Below, one piece after another: positions 8,843-20,369 of a stretch of 64,000 nucleotides of DNA. The position numbers and the translations under genes were made by a program. Location: the NCBI GenBank assembly GCA_033977085.1, contig CP138906.1, positions 1,116,001 through 1,180,000 on the forward strand. The letters are read 5' to 3'. The DNA comes from Apirhabdus apintestini (lineage in GTDB: Bacteria > Pseudomonadota > Gammaproteobacteria > Enterobacterales > Enterobacteriaceae). The first letter of the stretch is position 1; every line of letters starts with the position of its first letter. The notes under the pieces are model-generated. The model did no database searches, had not been told where the DNA came from, and saw nothing but the letters and a program-made list of their open reading frames with translations.

Positions 8843-11690
8843 TTGAAATATTTTGTCTCTTTCCGATCGACGCTAAAAGTGTCGCGCTACCTATTTCGCG
8901 CGCTGGCGCTATTGCTCTGGCTGTTAATCGCTCTATTTTCTGTCTTTTATATCGTTAATGTGCTGCACGTTAAAGAAATGGAAATTCAGCAGGCATTTAC
9001 GCTGAGTTACGACCAGGCGCAGCGCTATATTCAGCGCACTTCCGACGTAATGAAAGAGCTGAAATATATTACTGAAAATCAGTTTGTCGCCAACTCAGCA
9101 ACGGCTCAAAATCAGAACAGCGATGCGCTGGAGCCACCGCGCGCGCTGTCGCTCCCCGGGGACGTGAGCAGGGCTGCCAGATAATGAGCCATTCGCTGAC
9201 GAATTCAGTGAAATCGCTGCGCTGGTTTATGGAAAACTGGCACGATAACCTCTCTGCCTCATACGATCTTAATCGCGTTTTTCTAATTGATGGCCCGAGC
9301 CAGTGCATGGTCGATTTCGGGCTACGTAATATGCCGCTTGAGCGTAGTAATACGCTAAAAATGCTTCATGATAAAATTAAACTCTATCGCAGCGCGCCGA
9401 AAAATGAGCGCGCGAATAGCCTGTTTTGGATTGCGCAGGGACCAAGGCCGGGTATCGGCTATTTTTATACCTTAACGCCCGTTTACCAGCCTAATGGAAC
9501 GCAGGTAATGTTGGGGATAGAGCAAACTCTCCGCATGGAGAATTTTTTACCCCGGGCGCATTGCCGATGGGAGTAACGCTGCTGGATGAAAATGGTCATA
9601 CCCGACTTTCGTTAACCGGAAACGAGACCGCGCTGCATCCGGATGCGCGCTGGCTACAAAAACGAATGTGGTTTGGCTACACCACCGGTTTTAAACAGCT
9701 AATTCTGAAAAAGAATCTGCCTCCTTCATCGCTCAGCGTTATTTACTCTGTTCCCGTGGATATGGTGCTGGAGCGTATCCGGATGCTGATATTAAACGCG
9801 GTGCTGCTAAATGTACTGACGGGAATTATGTTATTCACGCTGGCGCGTTTATATGAGCGGCGTATTTTTATACCGGCGGAAGCGGACGCGCAGCGTCTGG
9901 AAGAACATGAACAATTTAACCGCAAAATAGTCGCTTCCGCACCGGTTGGTATTTGCATTTTACGCACGCTGGACGGCACAAATATCCTGAGCAATGAGCC
10001 GGCCCATAACTATCTAAATATGCTTACCCAGGAAGATAGGCAGCGGCTAACGCAAATTATTTGCGGGCAGCAGGTTAATTTTGTCGATGTGCTGACCAGC
10101 AATAATACGAATCTGCAGATAAGTTTTGTGCATTCCCGCTACCGTAACGAAAATGTCGCCATTTGCGTGCTGGTGGATGTGAGCGCGCGCGTAAAAATGG
10201 AAGAATCTTTACAGGAAATGGCGCAGGCAGCAGAGCAGGCCAGCCAGTCTAAGTCCATGTTTCTTGCCATGGTGAGTCACGAATTACGCACGCCGCTTTA
10301 CGGTATTATCGGCAATCTGGATTTGCTGCAAACGCGGGAGTTGCCAAAAGGCGTAGAGCGCCTGGTAACCGCCATGCATAACTCATCGACGCTGCTATTA
10401 AAAATTATTAGCGATATTTTAGATTTTTCCAAAATAGAGTCGGAGCAGTTAAAAATAGAGCCGCGCGAGTTTTCGCCGCGTGAGGTAATGAACCATATTA
10501 CCGCGAATTATTTGCCGCTGGTGGTTCGTAAGCAGTTAGGGCTTTATTGTTTTATTGAACCGGATGTGCCGGTAACGCTAATGGGCGATCCTATTCGCCT
10601 GCAGCAGGTCATTTCAAATTTATTGAGTAATGCCATCAAGTTTACGGATATAGGATGTATTGTCCTGCATGTCACCGTGGATGAGTGCTATTTACGGATT
10701 CAGGTTAGGGATACCGGCGTGGGAATACCGGCGAAAGAAGTGGTGAGATTATTCGATCCTTTCTTTCAGGTGGGCACTGGCGTTCAGAGAAACTTTCAGG
10801 GAACCGGGCTAGGGCTGGCTATCTGCGAGAAGCTGGTCGGCATGATGGATGGCGATATCGCTGTCGAGACTGAGCCGGGAATGGGAAGCCAGTTTACTAT
10901 TCGCATTCCACTGTACAGCGCACAAACCGCTCCACCCGCAGAAATCGCGGAGTTGGCTGAAAAACGCTGTTGGCTGGCAATACGTAACCAGGCGTTAAGT
11001 TGTTATTTAACTTCGTTTTTGTCCCGGAATGGTATTAGTGCAATTGCTTTCGATGGCAATTTTTCTGACGTACATGAAGATATTTTTATCACTGACAGTG
11101 AACCGGATGATATCTGGCCGGGCAGGGCGGTCATTTTGTTTTGCCGGCGTCATATTGGCATGCCGATAGAGCGCAGACCGGGGTATTGGGTGCACAGCGT
11201 GGCGGCACCGCACGAAATTATGACGCTACTGGGACGTATCTATAGCGTTGAGGTGTCTGTGCCGGGAGCTGCAGGGCTGCCTGCACCGGAAGCGCTGTGT
11301 GAACAAAACGACGATATGATGGTGCTCATCGTTGATGACCATCCTATCAACCGGCGTCTTCTCGCCGATCAGCTTGCAACCCTGGGTTACCCTTGTAAAA
11401 CAGCCAATGATGGCGTAGATGCGCTCAATGTGCTGAGTAAACACTCGGTTGATATTGTTCTCAGCGATGTCAATATGCCGAATATGGATGGCTATCGCCT
11501 GACGCAGCGTATTCGTCAATTAGGGCTGACGCTGCCGGTGGTGGGCGTTACGGCAAATGCGCTAGCCGAAGAGAAACAGCGGTGTATTGAGTCTGGGATG
11601 GATAGCTGCTTGTCAAAGCCTGTGACCTTAGATGTACTACGACAAACGCTGGCGCTTTATGCCGAGCGTGTAAGGCGCGCTCGGACGTAA
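8843..11690 (+). CDS. rcsC: Rcs phosphorelay hybrid sensor kinase (two frame breaks as given)
   Basis: Inner-membrane hybrid histidine kinase of the Rcs envelope-stress relay. It starts at TTG, which gives the typical N terminus KYFVSFRSTLKVSRYLFRAL and the first membrane span; a second span (LILNAVLLNVLTGIMLFTLA) follows the periplasmic domain. Then come the HisKA box SHELRTPLYG, the ATPase motifs (DTGVGIPAKE, GTGLGLAICE), and a C-terminal receiver with LIVDDHPIN and phospho-acceptor SDVNMPNMDG. The frame is lost near 9100-9145 and at about 9550 (T7 read as T6 in MENFF). Adding one base at each gives 949 residues, as in E. coli. Convergent with rcsB. Confidence 0.95.
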
Positions 11691-11709
11691 TACTTATTCC
11701 ATGTAACGG

Positions 11710-11750
11710 GTTGGCGTATCACGCAGCGTTTCGCCAACCTCATATTTATA
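11710..11750 (+). terminator. Probable rcsC terminator
   Basis: Stem GGTTGGCG / CGCCAACC around a loop of about 14 bases, followed by a T/A-rich tail, 20 bases after the rcsC stop. The tail is not a clean T run. Confidence 0.5.
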
Positions 11751-11854
11751 CTACGCGGTCGGAAGCTGTTTAATATTGTGCAGTATTGGCTTGCTGACGC
11801 TGGATGGCGGTCTGGAAAAATTTTGCGCCATATGTCGTGAGGTGTAATAAAAGG

Positions 11855-11880
11855 GAGGGAGGCCCTCATCAGCAGAGGGC
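11855..11880 (-). terminator. Probable rcsB terminator
   Basis: On the minus strand, shortly after the rcsB stop, a GGCCCTC / GAGGGCC stem is followed by TCCCTCCC and TTTTATT. The U tract is interrupted, so efficiency is uncertain. Confidence 0.45.
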
Positions 11881-11895
11881 CAGGGAGAAGCGTGA

Positions 11896-12546
11896 CTACT
11901 CTTTATCCGCAGGCGTCAGGCTTACGGAGGAAAGATAGTTTAGCAGCGCGATATCATTATCCACGCCGAGTTTCATCATCGCTGATTTTTTCTGGCTACT
12001 GATGGTTTTGATACTGCGGTTGAGTTTGCGCGCGATTTCGGTAACCAGAAAACCTTCGGCAAACAAACGCAGAACTTCACTCTCTTTAGGAGAGAGCCGC
12101 TTATCGCCATATCCGCCTGCGCTGATTTTTTCCAGCAGGCGAGAGACGCTTTCCGGCGTAAATTTCTTCCCTTTCTGTAACGCGGCCAGCGCTTTAGGAA
12201 GATCGGTGGGCGCACCCTGCTTAAGCACGATACCCTCGATATCCAGGTCCAATACCGCGCTAAGAATTGCCGGATTATTATTCATCGTTAATACGATGAT
12301 TGACAGGTTAGGAAAGTGGCGCTTGATGTATTTGATGAGCGTAATACCGTCCCCATACTTGTCGCCGGGCATGGAAAGATCGGTGATAAGCACATGCGCA
12401 TCAAGTTTCGGGAGGTTATTGATCAAAGCTGTGGAATCTTCAAACTCACCGACAACGTTCACCCATTCAATCTGTTCAAGTGATTTTCGGATGCCAAAGA
12501 GCACGATCGGATGATCGTCGGCAATGATTACGTTCATGTTGTTCAT
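11896..12546 (-). CDS. rcsB: Response regulator RcsB
   Basis: Intact 216-residue LuxR-type response regulator, the output of the Rcs relay that controls capsule, motility and cell-envelope genes. The receiver shows IIADDHPIV and the phospho-acceptor Asp in LITDLSMPGD. The C-terminal helix-turn-helix contains LSPKESEVLRLFAEGFLV and RSIKTISSQKKSAM. The open frame extends further upstream, but ATG at 12546 (MNNMNVIIADD) matches the family start. It lies 17 bases after the rcsD stop and is probably co-transcribed with it. Convergent with rcsC. Confidence 0.98.
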   Translation of the reverse strand: MNNMNVIIADDHPIVLFGIRKSLEQIEWVNVVGEFEDSTALINNLPKLDAHVLITDLSMPGDKYGDGITLIKYIKRHFPNLSIIVLTMNNNPAILSAVLDLDIEGIVLKQGAPTDLPKALAALQKGKKFTPESVSRLLEKISAGGYGDKRLSPKESEVLRLFAEGFLVTEIARKLNRSIKTISSQKKSAMMKLGVDNDIALLNYLSSVSLTPADKE

Positions 12547-12562
12547 GTAATAGGCTACCTTG

Positions 12563-15249
12563 CTAAAGCAAGCTTTTGACGTAAGCGTCAATCTCGCTGA
12601 TATATTTCTCTATGACCGGGGCATCTTTCTCCTGAATGTGATGCTCCAGCGTTTCACACAATTGCTTACCGGGCGTAAGATTTAACATAGCAAACACCCC
12701 TTTTAGGCGGTGAGCCGTTTGCCCTAGCGCAGCAAAATCCTGGTTTGCTGAATCAGTATACAGCCTCTGGACGTCATCCGGTACCGTATCGACGAAGAGC
12801 GCATAATAGCCGCTGGCATGTAACTGTGCGTTTTCATCGTTAACGGAGGCGATATCGGAAGCGGACTCGCGGGTCAGCTGCTCTTCAATAAGCTGTAATA
12901 TAGCGTCCTGCATAGCATGGCGAATATTAAAGTTAACGCGATACTGGCCCGGTCCTAATTTCCTTACGCCTTGCTCATCATCGCTTAAAAGTAGGCCGAA
13001 ATCAGTAAGATTTGATGGATTATCTGTTAAAAAAGATCGAAGTCTTGTCCGGGCGCTTTTTCATCGCTGGTAATGCACGATGCTCCCATGCTTTCGAGCT
13101 CGTCTGACGATAATATTTTTGACTTCGCCAGCGGCGATATCAATCAGTGCGGTGAGATCGTCAAGCAGCCGTTCCTGCGGTCTTTCACGCTTGTCCTCAA
13201 CGGCATCTTCTTCCGCCAGCGGGAGGATAAGGTGCAGGCTGTAGCGCGTTCCTAAATCGAGATGTGATTTAATATTCAGATGACCGCCCATAGTGCGAGC
13301 GAGCTTGTCGCACAGGCGGAAAGCAAGGCCGTTCGCTGCGCCTTTATCATCTTCCCTGGGAGCATGCAGGTAAGGAAAGTGAACATTATCAATTTCATCG
13401 TGAGTAATACCCGTGCCGGTATCCAGCATCCTAAACAGCAAACGCTCGGGCGCATTTTCTTCCGCACTGATATCCAGCGTGATTTTTCCGATTTTTGTCG
13501 TGGTTATCGCATATTGCAGCAGCATACTTAACATTCTGTGAAGCGCAGTACGATCGCCAAAGCGCTCATCATCAGCATTCAAATGATTATTGATGAGAAA
13601 CTGCAGCCCTTTGCGTCGAATAATTGGCAGGATAGAAGGCACCAGATCGTCAAGAAGCGCCTGTATGGAAAACCGGACGCTTTCCCCTGCCAGCTTTCGT
13701 CTTCCAGTTGATTTAATAATTGGATTTCATCCACCAGGCAAATAATGCGCCGGGCGTCATCGAGAAGCGGAACCGGGCTTTCCTGCTCCCCAAGCGCGGC
13801 CAGCCTTTCGGCAAGGCGATTAACCGGCGTTTTTAGCGCTGCGCCAATGTGCTGCATAAAGGCCATTCTGGCCTGCTGATTTTTTCATATAGCATGTGCG
13901 CCTGGCGCAGTTTTTTGGTGACCAGGATTTCTCTATCCTGCTCCCGAATGATAAAGATTTGCGTGCGCGGTACGGCCTGGCTGCGGTATTGGCGGATTTC
14001 GTAAAGTTCATTATTAACGGTGGCCTGTATTACGCCCTGATGTCTGTCTGCCATCGCCGCGATATTTTGTAAATTCAAATGAGGTAATAAATGATCGGCG
14101 GTGGGATTACTCATTAATGTACGGCGAGTTTCCGGATCGTGAACCAACAGACCTAGCGGTAATAACGCAATAATTTCTTCATTGAGCGCGCGCAGGGTTT
14201 TCAGCTCACTGCCCACGGTGGAAGATGCGTCGGCCTGACGCGGGGAGGACGGATGGCGAAACGTAGCGTAGCCGAACAGCGCCAGCGCCAGTAGCCCGAT
14301 ATTTAATAGCAGGGGTAATAGCAGCCCCTGTAACGTATCGATGAGCATTGCGCCAAACGGCACTTTCCAGACCAACTTAAGCTGCGTATCGCTTACCGGA
14401 GACGTAATTTCAATACGCGTGCCGTTGAATGAGACGTGAACGCGCCTGGCGCGCTCTTTATCCGTGCCGGTTGCGGTACGCTGCGTTTCATCAGGATCGA
14501 GGCGCAAATTGGCGAGCGCCATTGAAGCAGGCAGGAGGTCATTGACTGGGATATCAAAAGCGACGACGGTGGCCAGATGGCCGGGCTGATTGAACGTTGT
14601 GCGCAGGGTAAAATAATAGACATTTTGCCAGGACAGGCGTCTTAACGGCGAGAAGCTTTCTCGCTCATCTAGCATATTCGCCTGCTGTAGCATTTCTGCA
14701 CGGCGCGAATCGACGATGCCATTGACGTTAGCATCCTTGAATCCAGCGGTGAGATCTTTAAGCGGCAGCGTTGGAGGTCAGGATGAGGCTATTATCCTGA
14801 CCGTTGAGATAGTACATCGACCAGGGTAGGCTTTCTGCGCCCCAGAGGGTATCCAGATAGCCGGAAATTCTACGAGCCATTTCGCGTGTACTATCTTCAT
14901 GCGCGCCAAAAATCAGTGCTTCAATCTTATGACGCGGTTTTTCCAGATAGTAAACATCCTGACGCAGGCGCGTTTCCCGGATATTGCTCTGCTCTTCACT
15001 ATACGGGATAGCGTTGACGCTATCGTAAATTTGCCAGGTCGCGTATCGGTAGGTATCAACGCGCTTGTGTAACGTGCGCGTGACCTCAGCCAATTGATAG
15101 CTTCTGTCCTTTAGCCAGATATTAATGCCACTTTGCACCATCACGCCCATAGCGACTAAGAGCACGACGATAAGCAGTAAAAAGAAGCGTGTGATACTGC
15201 CGGGCATTAATGAAAATTTAGGATGGCGCATCGTATCTGACTGACTCAT
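12563..15249 (-). CDS. rcsD: Phosphotransferase RcsD (five frame breaks as given)
   Basis: Inner-membrane relay protein that passes phosphate from RcsC to RcsB. Order: membrane span near residues 17-37, periplasmic region, second span (LLLPLLLNIGLLALALFGYA), a kinase-like domain lacking the phospho-His, a pseudo-receiver, and the C-terminal HPt domain with the active His in AQTAHRLKGVFAML. Breaks: about 14770 (+1 A in SNAA), 13885 (A7 to A6), 13690 (G5 to G4), 13101 (+1 beside GAGCTC) and 13035 (T7 to T6). Repairing them gives 895 residues; E. coli RcsD has 890. Nothing but single-base changes is needed, so I think the gene is functional. Confidence 0.92.
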
Positions 15250-15606
15250 TATTTCCGTTTTGCCTGAGAGGCCTTAGGGCCAAATGTCATTAAAACGCGT
15301 GGAGAATATAAGTAGCCACGCGTATGCCATGCGCAAGCATACCGGGAAAAGCAGGCTACGTCATCGTTGGTCAGGCGCTTTATATCCATCGTTTAAATGA
15401 AATAAGGTTAACGAGATGGGTTTATGATTTAACTGAATCTGAGAGATATCTATTTCCGCTTAATGATTGCGTGAATAAATATTTACGTAATGGAACTATG
15501 GATAATTCAACTAAATAAAAATAAGGATTTTAAAATAAAAGAAGAAATTCCAGGAACAGAGAATTGAAATGAAAAATGTGAAGGGAAGAAAAGGAAAAAT
15601 AGAAAT
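15250..15606. other. Intergenic, rcsD to micF
   Basis: About 360 A+T-rich bases holding the rcsD promoter side and the space before the MicF terminator. A 64-codon open frame at 15324-15518 has no ribosome site or recognisable product. I see no gene here. Confidence 0.5.
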
Positions 15607-15692
15607 AAAAAACCGACCTTAAAGGCCGGTCTAAAGACAAACCAAACGTCCATTCCTGAACGAAGGTAATTAATAAAGTTAATGATGATAGC
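15607..15692 (-). ncRNA. micF: MicF antisense small RNA
   Basis: Divergent from ompC, as in E. coli. The 5' end on the minus strand reads GCTATCATCATTAACTTTAT, nearly identical to the E. coli MicF segment that pairs with the ompF start region. The RNA ends in a GC-rich hairpin (ACCGGCC / GGTCGGT) followed by six T at 15612-15607. Length is about 86 nt. The middle is divergent, as is usual between genera. MicF represses OmpF synthesis through Hfq; that is family knowledge. Confidence 0.9.
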
Positions 15693-15840
15693 GATTGGAG
15701 CTTAGACCGAAAAAGTGTGATCGTTTTGGCAAACCGTGCGGCATATTAGCCTTGTCAAGGCGTGTAAAGATGTTTATGGTTGTGTTTTTACAATTAGTGC
15801 GGCTATTTTATCTTTCCGTGCTTAAAAAAGTTCCCTTGGA

Positions 15841-15895
15841 ATTACATTTTGTAACATGTATATTGCAGACCGAAACATCTAAATAGTTTTAGTAT
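15841..15895 (+). promoter_or_regulatory. OmpR-type binding sites upstream of ompC
   Basis: Two blocks resemble the E. coli ompC C1 and C2/C3 OmpR sites: ATTACATTTTGTAACATGTA at 15841-15860 and CGAAACATCTAAATAGTTTT at 15871-15890, running into AGTATC. Their order and spacing match E. coli. They probably serve the divergent micF promoter too. Confidence 0.75.
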
Positions 15896-16018
15896 CTCAA
15901 ACCCATTGGATTCATCCGTATTGTTTTAACAGAATGGGCTGCCAACTGATTAAGAACGACGATCGGTAAGCAGTGGCAATTAAAGTGGCGAAAAAAGCAT
16001 ATAACGAGGGTTAATAAC

Positions 16019-17120
16019 ATGAAAGTTAAAGTACTGTCCCTGCTGGTGCCGGCTTTGCTGGTAGCAGGCGCTGCAAATGCGGCAGAAATCTATAATAAAG
16101 ACGGCAACAAACTGGATCTTTACGGAAAAGTTGACGGAGAACACTATTTCTCTGACAACGATGGTTCTGACGGTGACCAAACTTACATGCGTATTGGCTT
16201 CAAAGGCGAAACGCAGGTTAACCAGCAAATCACAGGCTATGGCCAGTGGGAATATCAAATTAACGCTAATACCGATGAAAGCGAAAATAACGCCTGGACT
16301 CGTGTGGCGTTTGCCGGTTTGAAAATAGCCGATGCGGGCTCGCTGGATTATGGTCGTAACTATGGCGTTCTGTATGACGTAAGCGCATGGACCGACGTTC
16401 TGCCTGAATTCGGCGGTGGCACTTATGGTGCCGACAACTTCCTGTTCAGCCGCGGTAACGGCGTCCTGACCTATCGTAACACCGATTTCTTTGGGTTAGT
16501 GGATGGCCTGAACTTTGCTGCGCAGTACCAGGGTAAAAACGGTAGCGCGAAAGGTGAAGATATTGACGGTCGTAAGCTGCAGAAACAAAACGGCGACGGC
16601 TATGGGCTGTCTCTGACCTACGACCTGGGCAAAGGTTTCAGCGTGGGGGGCGATGGCGTCCTCTAAGCGTACCTGGGACCAGAACAATACCGTAGGCGTA
16701 TACGGCCACGGCGATCGCGCTGATGCGTACACCGGCGGCGTGAAGTACGACGCGAATGATGTTTATCTGGCTGCAATGTATACCCAGTCTTATAACGGTA
16801 CGCGCTTTGGCGGTTCCGATTCTGCCGCTTACGGTTTTGCCGATAAGGCGCAGAACTTTGAAGTAGTGGCTCAGTACCAGTTCGACTTTGGCCTGCGCCC
16901 GTCTATTGCTTACCTGCAGTCTAAAGGCAAAGACATCGGGAATTATGGCGACCAGGATCTGAAGAAATATATTGATGTGGGTGCAACCTACTACTTCAAT
17001 AAAAACTTCTCTACCTTTGCGGATTACCAGATTAACCTGCTGGATGATAACGACTTTACCCGTGCGGCCGGTATCAACACCGATAACATCGTAGCGGTAG
17101 GTATGGTTTACCAGTTCTAA
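16019..17120 (+). CDS. ompC: Outer membrane porin OmpC (one frame break as given)
   Basis: Trimeric general diffusion porin. A 21-residue signal peptide (MKVKVLSLLVPALLVAGAANA) precedes AEIYNKDGNKLDLYGKV, the first beta strand. The constriction-loop region includes PEFGGGTYGADNF, and the C terminus ends in GMVYQF with the terminal Phe needed for outer-membrane assembly. The frame breaks at about 16650, where a run of six G is one too long; removing one gives 366 residues in line with E. coli (367). A GAGGGTTAATAAC leader precedes the ATG, as in E. coli. Regulated by the OmpR sites upstream. Confidence 0.96.
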
Positions 17121-17140
17121 TCATACTTTTCGTTAAAATT

Positions 17141-17166
17141 AAAAAGGGCCAGTTGGCCCTTTTTTA
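17141..17166 (+). terminator. Terminator of ompC
   Basis: AAAAAGGGCC / GGCCCTTTTTT perfect stem with a four-base AGTT loop and a T tract, 20 bases after the ompC stop. Confidence 0.92.
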
Positions 17167-17480
17167 TGTCTACAGAAAGCCACGTTCTGCCAGATGAGGT
17201 GAGTTGCCGCATTGACTATCAGGTATTAGCCTAAAGGCGGTATCGCTGGTTTTCCCTACCGGAAAAATGCAATCAACATCCCGCTTTGTTCCTGTCACTG
17301 ATAGTCAATGTCTCAGAGATGGTGCGTTATGGCCTGCCTCAGGCTCAATCCCGGCAGGGGAACGCAGTAAATATCTAATCTTACCTTATTGCTGTAAGCC
17401 GCATAACACAGCGGTCATCTATGCTGACCCCCGCTTTACTTTTCATGTACGATTATTGCGCCGAAATAAGGAGGAAACGC

Positions 17481-18521
17481 ATGCTGAAACGTCATGCATG
17501 GATAATAGGGTATTTCATCGTGTCGTTAAGCGCCTGCGATAGCGATAACCGGTCGCTCCCGTCAGCGATAGCGCTGGAGGGTAAGACCATGGGTACATCG
17601 TGGCACGTTAGCATTGCCTCCGGCACTCCCGTTCATCTAAACACACTACGCCAGATTATCCAGCAAACGCTGGATAACGAAGACAGGCAGCTTTCAACCT
17701 GGAAACCTGACTCTATGCTTTCCCGGTTTAATCGACAGCAAAGCTCCGCGCCGTGGCCCGTTAGTGAAGCAATAAGCGATATCGTAATCCGATCGCTGCG
17801 TATTGGGGCAAAGACTGAGGGGGCAATGGATATCACCGTAGGGCCGCTGGTAAACCTTTGGGGGTTTGGCCCGGATAAACAGCCGCTGAAGACACCAACG
17901 CCGGCCCAAATTGCGGCGGCGCGCGCGAAAACCGGCCTACAGCATCTGCGCGTGATTAACGACTCCCGGGGCCAGTGGTTACAAAAAGATGTACCGGAAC
18001 TTTATCTTGACCTGTCAACGGTCGGAGAAGGATACGCGGCCGACAGCGTGGCGCATTTATTAGAGCAAGAAGGGTTTCAGAATTACCTTGTTTCCGTTGG
18101 CGGCGCGGTAACTTCTCGCGGCGTTCGCGCAGACGGCAAGCCCTGGCGCGTGGCTATCCAAAAACCCACGGACCAGGAAAACGCCGCGCAGGCGGTGGTA
18201 ACGCTTAATGGCCAGGGTATCAGTACTTCCGGAAGCTATCGTAATTATTATGAGCTGGATGGACAGCGGCTCTCTCACGTCATCGATCCGCGCACCGGTG
18301 CACCGATCCGACATAAACTGGTGTCCGCAACGGTTATTGCACGCGATGCGCTGGAGGCTGACGCATGGGACACCGGCCTGATGGTGCTAGGGCCGGAAGA
18401 AGCGCGCGCGCTGGCGCTCAAAGAAAATCTCGCCGTTTATCTTATTATTAAAGAAGCACACGGATTTTCCGTTTGGGCATCCCCGTGGTTTAAACCTTTT
18501 TTGCTGAATAAAACGAATTAA
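17481..18521 (+). CDS. apbE: FAD:protein FMN transferase (lipoprotein)
   Basis: Intact 346-residue ApbE. It attaches FMN to Thr or Ser residues of flavoproteins such as NqrB and RnfG on the periplasmic side. A lipoprotein signal ends in SLSAC, placing the protein on the inner-membrane outer face. Family motifs: GKTMGTSWHV near the N terminus, the DLSTVGEGYAADSV segment, GGAVTSRG, the HVIDPRTGAP block and DALEADAWDTGLMVLG. A strong AAGGAGG site precedes ATG 17481, which decides the start over an in-frame one 60 bases upstream. It lies between ompC and ada as in E. coli. Confidence 0.97.
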   Translation: MLKRHAWIIGYFIVSLSACDSDNRSLPSAIALEGKTMGTSWHVSIASGTPVHLNTLRQIIQQTLDNEDRQLSTWKPDSMLSRFNRQQSSAPWPVSEAISDIVIRSLRIGAKTEGAMDITVGPLVNLWGFGPDKQPLKTPTPAQIAAARAKTGLQHLRVINDSRGQWLQKDVPELYLDLSTVGEGYAADSVAHLLEQEGFQNYLVSVGGAVTSRGVRADGKPWRVAIQKPTDQENAAQAVVTLNGQGISTSGSYRNYYELDGQRLSHVIDPRTGAPIRHKLVSATVIARDALEADAWDTGLMVLGPEEARALALKENLAVYLIIKEAHGFSVWASPWFKPFLLNKTN

Positions 18522-18593
18522 AAAGCAAGAAGGTACGCGTAGGACAGTAGTTTTTCGCCCAAAGTGGTAGAAAACCAGCGGGGAGGAGGGGAA

Positions 18594-19646
18594 ATGAAAA
18601 AGATGATAGCGAACGGCGCTGGGCGCTTTTGTGCCAGCGCAGCCCGGAAGCGGATTTTTTCTTTGCCGTTATTACTACGGGGATTTTCTGCCGTCCATCG
18701 TGTCCGTCGCGCGCGCCGCGCAGGGAAAATGTGCGCTTTTATGATAGCGCTGCGGACGCGCTGCTGGCCGGATTTCGGCCCTGCAAGCGCTGTCACCCCG
18801 ACCGCTCCGGCGCGCGGGAGGCACTGGAAGCTCGAATAGCAAAAGCCTGTGCTTTGATGGAAGAAAGCGAAGCCCCGCTCACATTACACATGCTGGCCGA
18901 GCGAGCGGCAATGAGCCCATGGCATTTTCATCGTCAGTTCAAATTAATGACCGGGCTGACTCCGGGTGCCTGGCAACGTGCGCTGCGCGCCGAACGGCTG
19001 CGCAAGGCGCAGGCAGGGGAGAAACGGTAACGCGCGCACTGCACGAGGCGGGCTATACCTCGGGTGGCAGGGCGTATCGTCAGGTTAAACGGGCGCTGGG
19101 TATGAAGCCAAGTCAGTATCGGCGCGGTGGTGAGCTGTTGACTCTATATTTTGCACAGGGCACCTGTCGAGCTCGGCGACTATTTGATAGCTGAAAGCGC
19201 GCGCGGTGTGTGTGCAGTTTTGCTGGGGGATAGTCCTGAAGCGCTGTTTCAGGAGCTCGACGCAGACGTTTTCCCATGCAAGGCTGTTGCCCGGCGATGC
19301 CGCATTTGGGCAGCGGATTTGCGGTATTGTGCGCTGGCTGGATAATCCTGCCGAACATGCGTTCTCGCTACCGCTGGATCTCCATGGAACTGTTTTTCAG
19401 CGAGAAATTTGGCAGGCGCTTCAGGCGATACCCGCAGGTGAAACTATCAGTTATCAAACGCTGGCACAGCGTATTGGTAAACCGCGCGCGATACTCGCGG
19501 TGGCAAATGCCTGCGCGGCAAATACGCTGGCGGTGATTGTTCCCTGCCATCGCGTCGTTCGTCAAAGCGGAGCGCTGTCCGGCTATCGCTGGGGAAGTGA
19601 ACGTAAGCGCCGGTTGCTGCAGCGTGAGGCGGCGCAGGAGGAATAG
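18594..19646 (+). CDS. ada: Bifunctional methyltransferase/transcription activator Ada (four frame breaks as given)
   Basis: Adaptive-response protein. The N-terminal zinc domain has the methyl-accepting Cys in TGIFCRPSC and the partner pair in FRPCKRCHPD. An AraC-type DNA-binding domain follows (MSPWHFHRQFKLMTGLTP). The O6-alkylguanine transferase domain ends with PCHRVVRQSGALSGYRWG, including the acceptor Cys. Breaks: about 18600 (A6 to A5), 19018 (G5 to G4), and two single-base gains beside GAGCTC at 19169 and 19253. After repair it has 350 residues (E. coli 354). Two bases separate its stop from alkB, so they form one operon. Confidence 0.93.
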
Positions 19647-19648
19647 AA

Positions 19649-20294
19649 ATGCTCGATTTGTTTGCCGAGGAGCCAGCCTGGCGCGAGCCGCTCGCCGACG
19701 GAGCCGCCATCCTGTGGCGCTTTGCTATTCGCGATGCTTCGGCGCTGCTGGCAGCTATTGAGACGCTTTCTGCGCAGGCGCCGTTTCGCCATATGGTTAC
19801 GCCGGGCGGTTATTCGATGGCCGTGGCAATGACGAATTGCGGTGCCTCGGGCTGGGTGGCTCCCGCAGCGGCTATTGCTACACTGCCTGCGATCCGCTAA
19901 CGGGCGCGCCCTGGCCAAAAATGCCACCGCTATTTTTAACGCTGGCGGTAGCGGCGGCCCGTGCGGCGGGATACGAAAACTTTCACCCGGATGCCTGCCT
20001 GATTAATCGCTATTCCCCGGTGCAAAGCTCTCTTTGCATCAGGATAAAGACGAATATCACTTTGATGCGCCTATCGTTTCTGTCTCGCTCGGGCTACCCG
20101 CTATCTTTCAGTTTGGAGGGCTGCGGCGCGCCGATCCTCTATCCCGCCACTATCTGGATCACGGCGATGTCGCGGTCTGGGGGAAGCTCACGCCTGTTCT
20201 ACCACGGTATTGCGCCCTTAAAAACGGACATCATCCCGAGGCTGGCGCCTGGCGGTACAACCTGACTTTTCGGCGCGCAGCGAAAGAAGAATAA
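19649..20294 (+). CDS. alkB: Alpha-ketoglutarate-dependent dioxygenase AlkB (four frame breaks as given)
   Basis: Repairs 1-methyladenine and 3-methylcytosine by oxidative demethylation. The start MLDLFAEEPAW is typical. The iron ligands are in LHQDKDE (His-x-Asp) and LFYHGIAPL (His), and the 2-oxoglutarate Arg is in RYNLTFR. These lie in different frames because of short runs at about 19865 (C4 to C3), 20020 (G3 to G2), 20180 (short G run) and 20223 (A6 to A5). The repaired length is 216 residues, as in E. coli. Directly downstream of ada and expected to be induced with it. Confidence 0.92.
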
Positions 20295-20369
20295 AAATAA
20301 GAATTATTCTTGATGTGCCGCGTCAGCCGTTTAAACTGCTCGCAGTTTTAAGTTGCAGTAGGTTGGAAT

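Noticed and set aside
15324..15518. 64-codon frame between rcsD and micF
   Set aside because: No ribosome site and no protein-like pattern; it lies in the regulatory interval.
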